Below are positions 14,403-15,406 of a stretch of 15,406 nucleotides of DNA, piece after piece. Numbering within the stretch: position 1 is the first letter of the stretch; each line of letters opens with the position of its first letter. The translations under genes were made by a program, and so were the position numbers. Source of the DNA: Pyrodictiaceae archaeon (GTDB taxonomy: Archaea; Thermoproteota; Thermoprotei_A; Sulfolobales; Pyrodictiaceae); NCBI GenBank assembly GCA_026986935.1, contig JALSNP010000024.1:1-15406 (forward strand), given 5' to 3'. Under the pieces are notes generated by a model. The model was not told the origin of the DNA, made no database searches, and saw nothing but the letters and a program-made list of their open reading frames with translations.

Positions 14403-15146
14403 TCACCTCCCACCATTGTGGTGAGCTATCCAGGTGTATCCCTTCTCCTCTATGAGCTGGACGAGCTCCAGCCCCCCATGAGCCACTATACGGCCATCAT
14501 ACATCACATAGACATAGTTGGGCTCAATATACTTGAATAAACGAGGCTGATGAGTTATTAGGAGAACTATTGCCCCCTCGTCCCGGAGCCTCTCTATAGC
14601 CTTAGCCACGAGAGGCATGCTCTCAACATCAACGCCGCTATCGGGCTCATCTAGTAGAGCAACCTTAGGCTTCTGGGCAAGAACTCTTACAAGCTCTAGT
14701 CTTTTCCGCTCACCACCACTCATACCGACCATGAAGTACCGTGATAAAATGTTGTCACTGAGCCCAACTAATCTCACCAGTTCACGGGCGATGCTTAGGG
14801 CCTCACTAGTGTTCTCTACTCCTCTAAACCTCTTGATTATCCTCGAGAGAAGCTCTGCTACACGTACACCCTCAACCTCTAGGGGCATCTGGGTTGCCAG
14901 AGTTATACCTCTCCTCGCTCTTTCATGAGTCGGTAGCTTGGTTATATCCTCTCCCTCGAGAAGCACCCTGCCCTCGAGCTTGTACTGTTGATGCCCCATT
15001 ATGGCGTTAACTAGGCTGCTCTTACCAGCGCCATTAGGCCCCATAACAGCGTATATACCTGGCTTACTAAGGCTGAGCGTAACCCCTTTTACAACAATTT
15101 TCCCGTCACTGGTAAGTACTCTTGCCTCCTGAACCTCAAACGTCAT
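14403..15146 (-). CDS. sufC: Fe-S cluster assembly ATPase SufC
   Basis: A cytosolic ABC-type ATPase that drives SufB. From ATG 15146 it has 247 residues, the normal SufC length. Motifs are complete: Walker A GPNGAGKSS (36-44), Q-loop ATQMP (84-88), ABC signature MSGGERKRLELVR (142-154), Walker B VALLDEPDSGVD (162-173) and H-loop ITHQ (197-200). The SufC-specific 'DEPDSGVD' is present where ordinary transporters have DEPTSALD. The frame extends to GTG 15173, but GAGGTGGCT at about 15151-15160 is a good SD for ATG 15146. The final codons GGT GGG AGG TGA supply the SD for sufB, so the two genes should be translationally coupled. It is the first gene of the operon, downstream of an inverted-repeat promoter region. 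Confidence 0.95.
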   Translation of the reverse strand: MTFEVQEARVLTSDGKIVVKGVTLSLSKPGIYAVMGPNGAGKSSLVNAIMGHQQYKLEGRVLLEGEDITKLPTHERARRGITLATQMPLEVEGVRVAELLSRIIKRFRGVENTSEALSIARELVRLVGLSDNILSRYFMVGMSGGERKRLELVRVLAQKPKVALLDEPDSGVDVESMPLVAKAIERLRDEGAIVLLITHQPRLFKYIEPNYVYVMYDGRIVAHGGLELVQLIEEKGYTWIAHHNGGR

Positions 15147-15187
15147 TGCTGAGCCACCTCTATCTCTATACACATCCTTACTTGAAC

Positions 15188-15260
15188 CCTTGTTAAAGAT
15201 ATGTTTACACTCGTTAATAAATCCTATCCACGGACACAGAACCCAGCCTCTTTAACAAGG
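15188..15260. repeat. Perfect 12-bp inverted repeat in the suf upstream region
   Basis: CCTTGTTAAAGA (15188-15199) and TCTTTAACAAGG (15249-15260) are exact inverted copies, separated by 49 bp and with centres 61 bp apart. The sufC-proximal arm lies 42 bp from ATG 15146, within or next to the core promoter. Minus-strand TATA candidates are ATTTATTAA (15214-15222) in the spacer and TTTAAC inside the arm itself. ACACTCG also occurs twice (15207-15213 and 15261-15267). The element could be a paired operator, two outward-facing promoter cores, or a long-loop hairpin in a leader or read-through RNA. Confidence 0.6.
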
Positions 15261-15292
15261 ACACTCGGAAAACATCACAAAAGAATACAACT

Positions 15293-15307
15293 TCATTATA
15301 AAAACTA
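15293..15307 (-). terminator. T-rich stretch after the right-edge gene
   Basis: On the minus strand GTAGTTTTTATAATG follows the right-edge gene's stop by about 35-50 bases. A T5 run in this place fits archaeal oligo-T termination separating that gene from suf. There is no clear stem. Confidence 0.3.
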
Positions 15308-15342
15308 CAAGACATTAAATACACGCCTTTGCTCCTCTCCAG

Positions 15343-15406
15343 CTACAGAGCCTCGAAGAAGCCCATCGCTCTAGCTGCCTCTTCCGGGAAGGATAAGCTT
15401 TCTCGA
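15343..15406 (-). CDS. C-terminal end of an unidentified protein (partial, runs off right edge)
   Basis: On the minus strand one frame is open from the window edge to TAG at 15343-15345. It gives 20 residues ending SFPEEAARAMGFFEAL, and a neighbouring frame stops within 36 bases. The acidic, alanine-rich helix with an aromatic end looks like a genuine protein terminus. No family can be assigned. Its stop lies 197 bp upstream of the sufC start, with a T-rich stretch and the inverted repeat between, so it is probably not in the suf operon. Confidence 0.5.
   Translation of the reverse strand, partial: RESLSFPEEAARAMGFFEAL

Noticed and set aside
15146..15173. GTG 15173 as the sufC start
   Set aside because: It has no SD, adds nine residues (MYRDRGGSA) before the conserved start, and encodes the GAGGTGGCT that serves ATG 15146.
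1..15406. Search for CRISPR arrays, transposases, integrases, toxin-antitoxin pairs, tRNA and rRNA
   Set aside because: No regularly spaced repeats, mobile-element proteins, att-like duplications or cloverleaf-forming segments were seen by reading. A tRNA or covariance-model scan was not possible here.

Overview
The window looks like chromosomal DNA of a hyperthermophilic crenarchaeon (Thermoproteota), possibly of the Desulfurococcales/Pyrodictiaceae type. The evidence is indirect. Genes are densely packed, AUA and AGG codons are frequent, starts are often GUG or UUG, and strong Shine-Dalgarno (SD) sequences resembling GGAGGTGAT lie a few bases before them. Short A/T boxes of archaeal TATA type sit upstream, and several families are typical of archaea (UPF0282 metallo-beta-lactamase fold, archaeal STAND/AAA-like ATPase, a two-gene SufBC). 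I see no mobile element, CRISPR array, tRNA or rRNA.

Layout. 1-106 is the tail of an unidentified plus-strand gene. 107-287 is intergenic and ends in a hairpin followed by a T-rich run. 288/312-686 is an orphan small membrane protein that converges on a minus-strand pair: a degenerate P-loop ATPase (1747-2697), then a UPF0282 hydrolase (681-1742). Divergent from the ATPase, with only a 29-bp gap, is a polysaccharide/lipid-linked sugar flippase (2727-4250). It is followed by a CLC-type chloride transporter with two CBS domains (4337-6304).

6270-10859 reads as a phosphoester and glycerol region. A glycerophosphodiester phosphodiesterase (minus strand) shares a divergent promoter with a membrane-anchored alpha/beta hydrolase, which overlaps an MFS transporter gene. 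Glycerol kinase converges on the transporter from the other side. A 101-codon gene of unknown function lies 15-24 bp upstream of glpK, and a short 56-codon ORF lies further upstream. A plausible joint role is uptake and breakdown of glycerophosphodiesters or glycerol, but only the phosphodiesterase and kinase support this directly.

11582-12886 is an ArsB/NhaD/SLC13-like permease of unknown substrate. 13060-15146 is a compact sufC-sufB operon for Fe-S cluster assembly, in which the sufC stop codon lies inside the sufB SD. Its upstream region carries a perfect 12-bp inverted repeat with arm centres 61 bp apart. The last 64 bases hold the C-terminal end of another minus-strand gene.

Most of the window is ordinary housekeeping and transport. 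The points worth a second look are the suf inverted repeat, the ATPase lacking the Walker A lysine, the CLC lacking the proton-transfer glutamate, and the two small genes near glpK.
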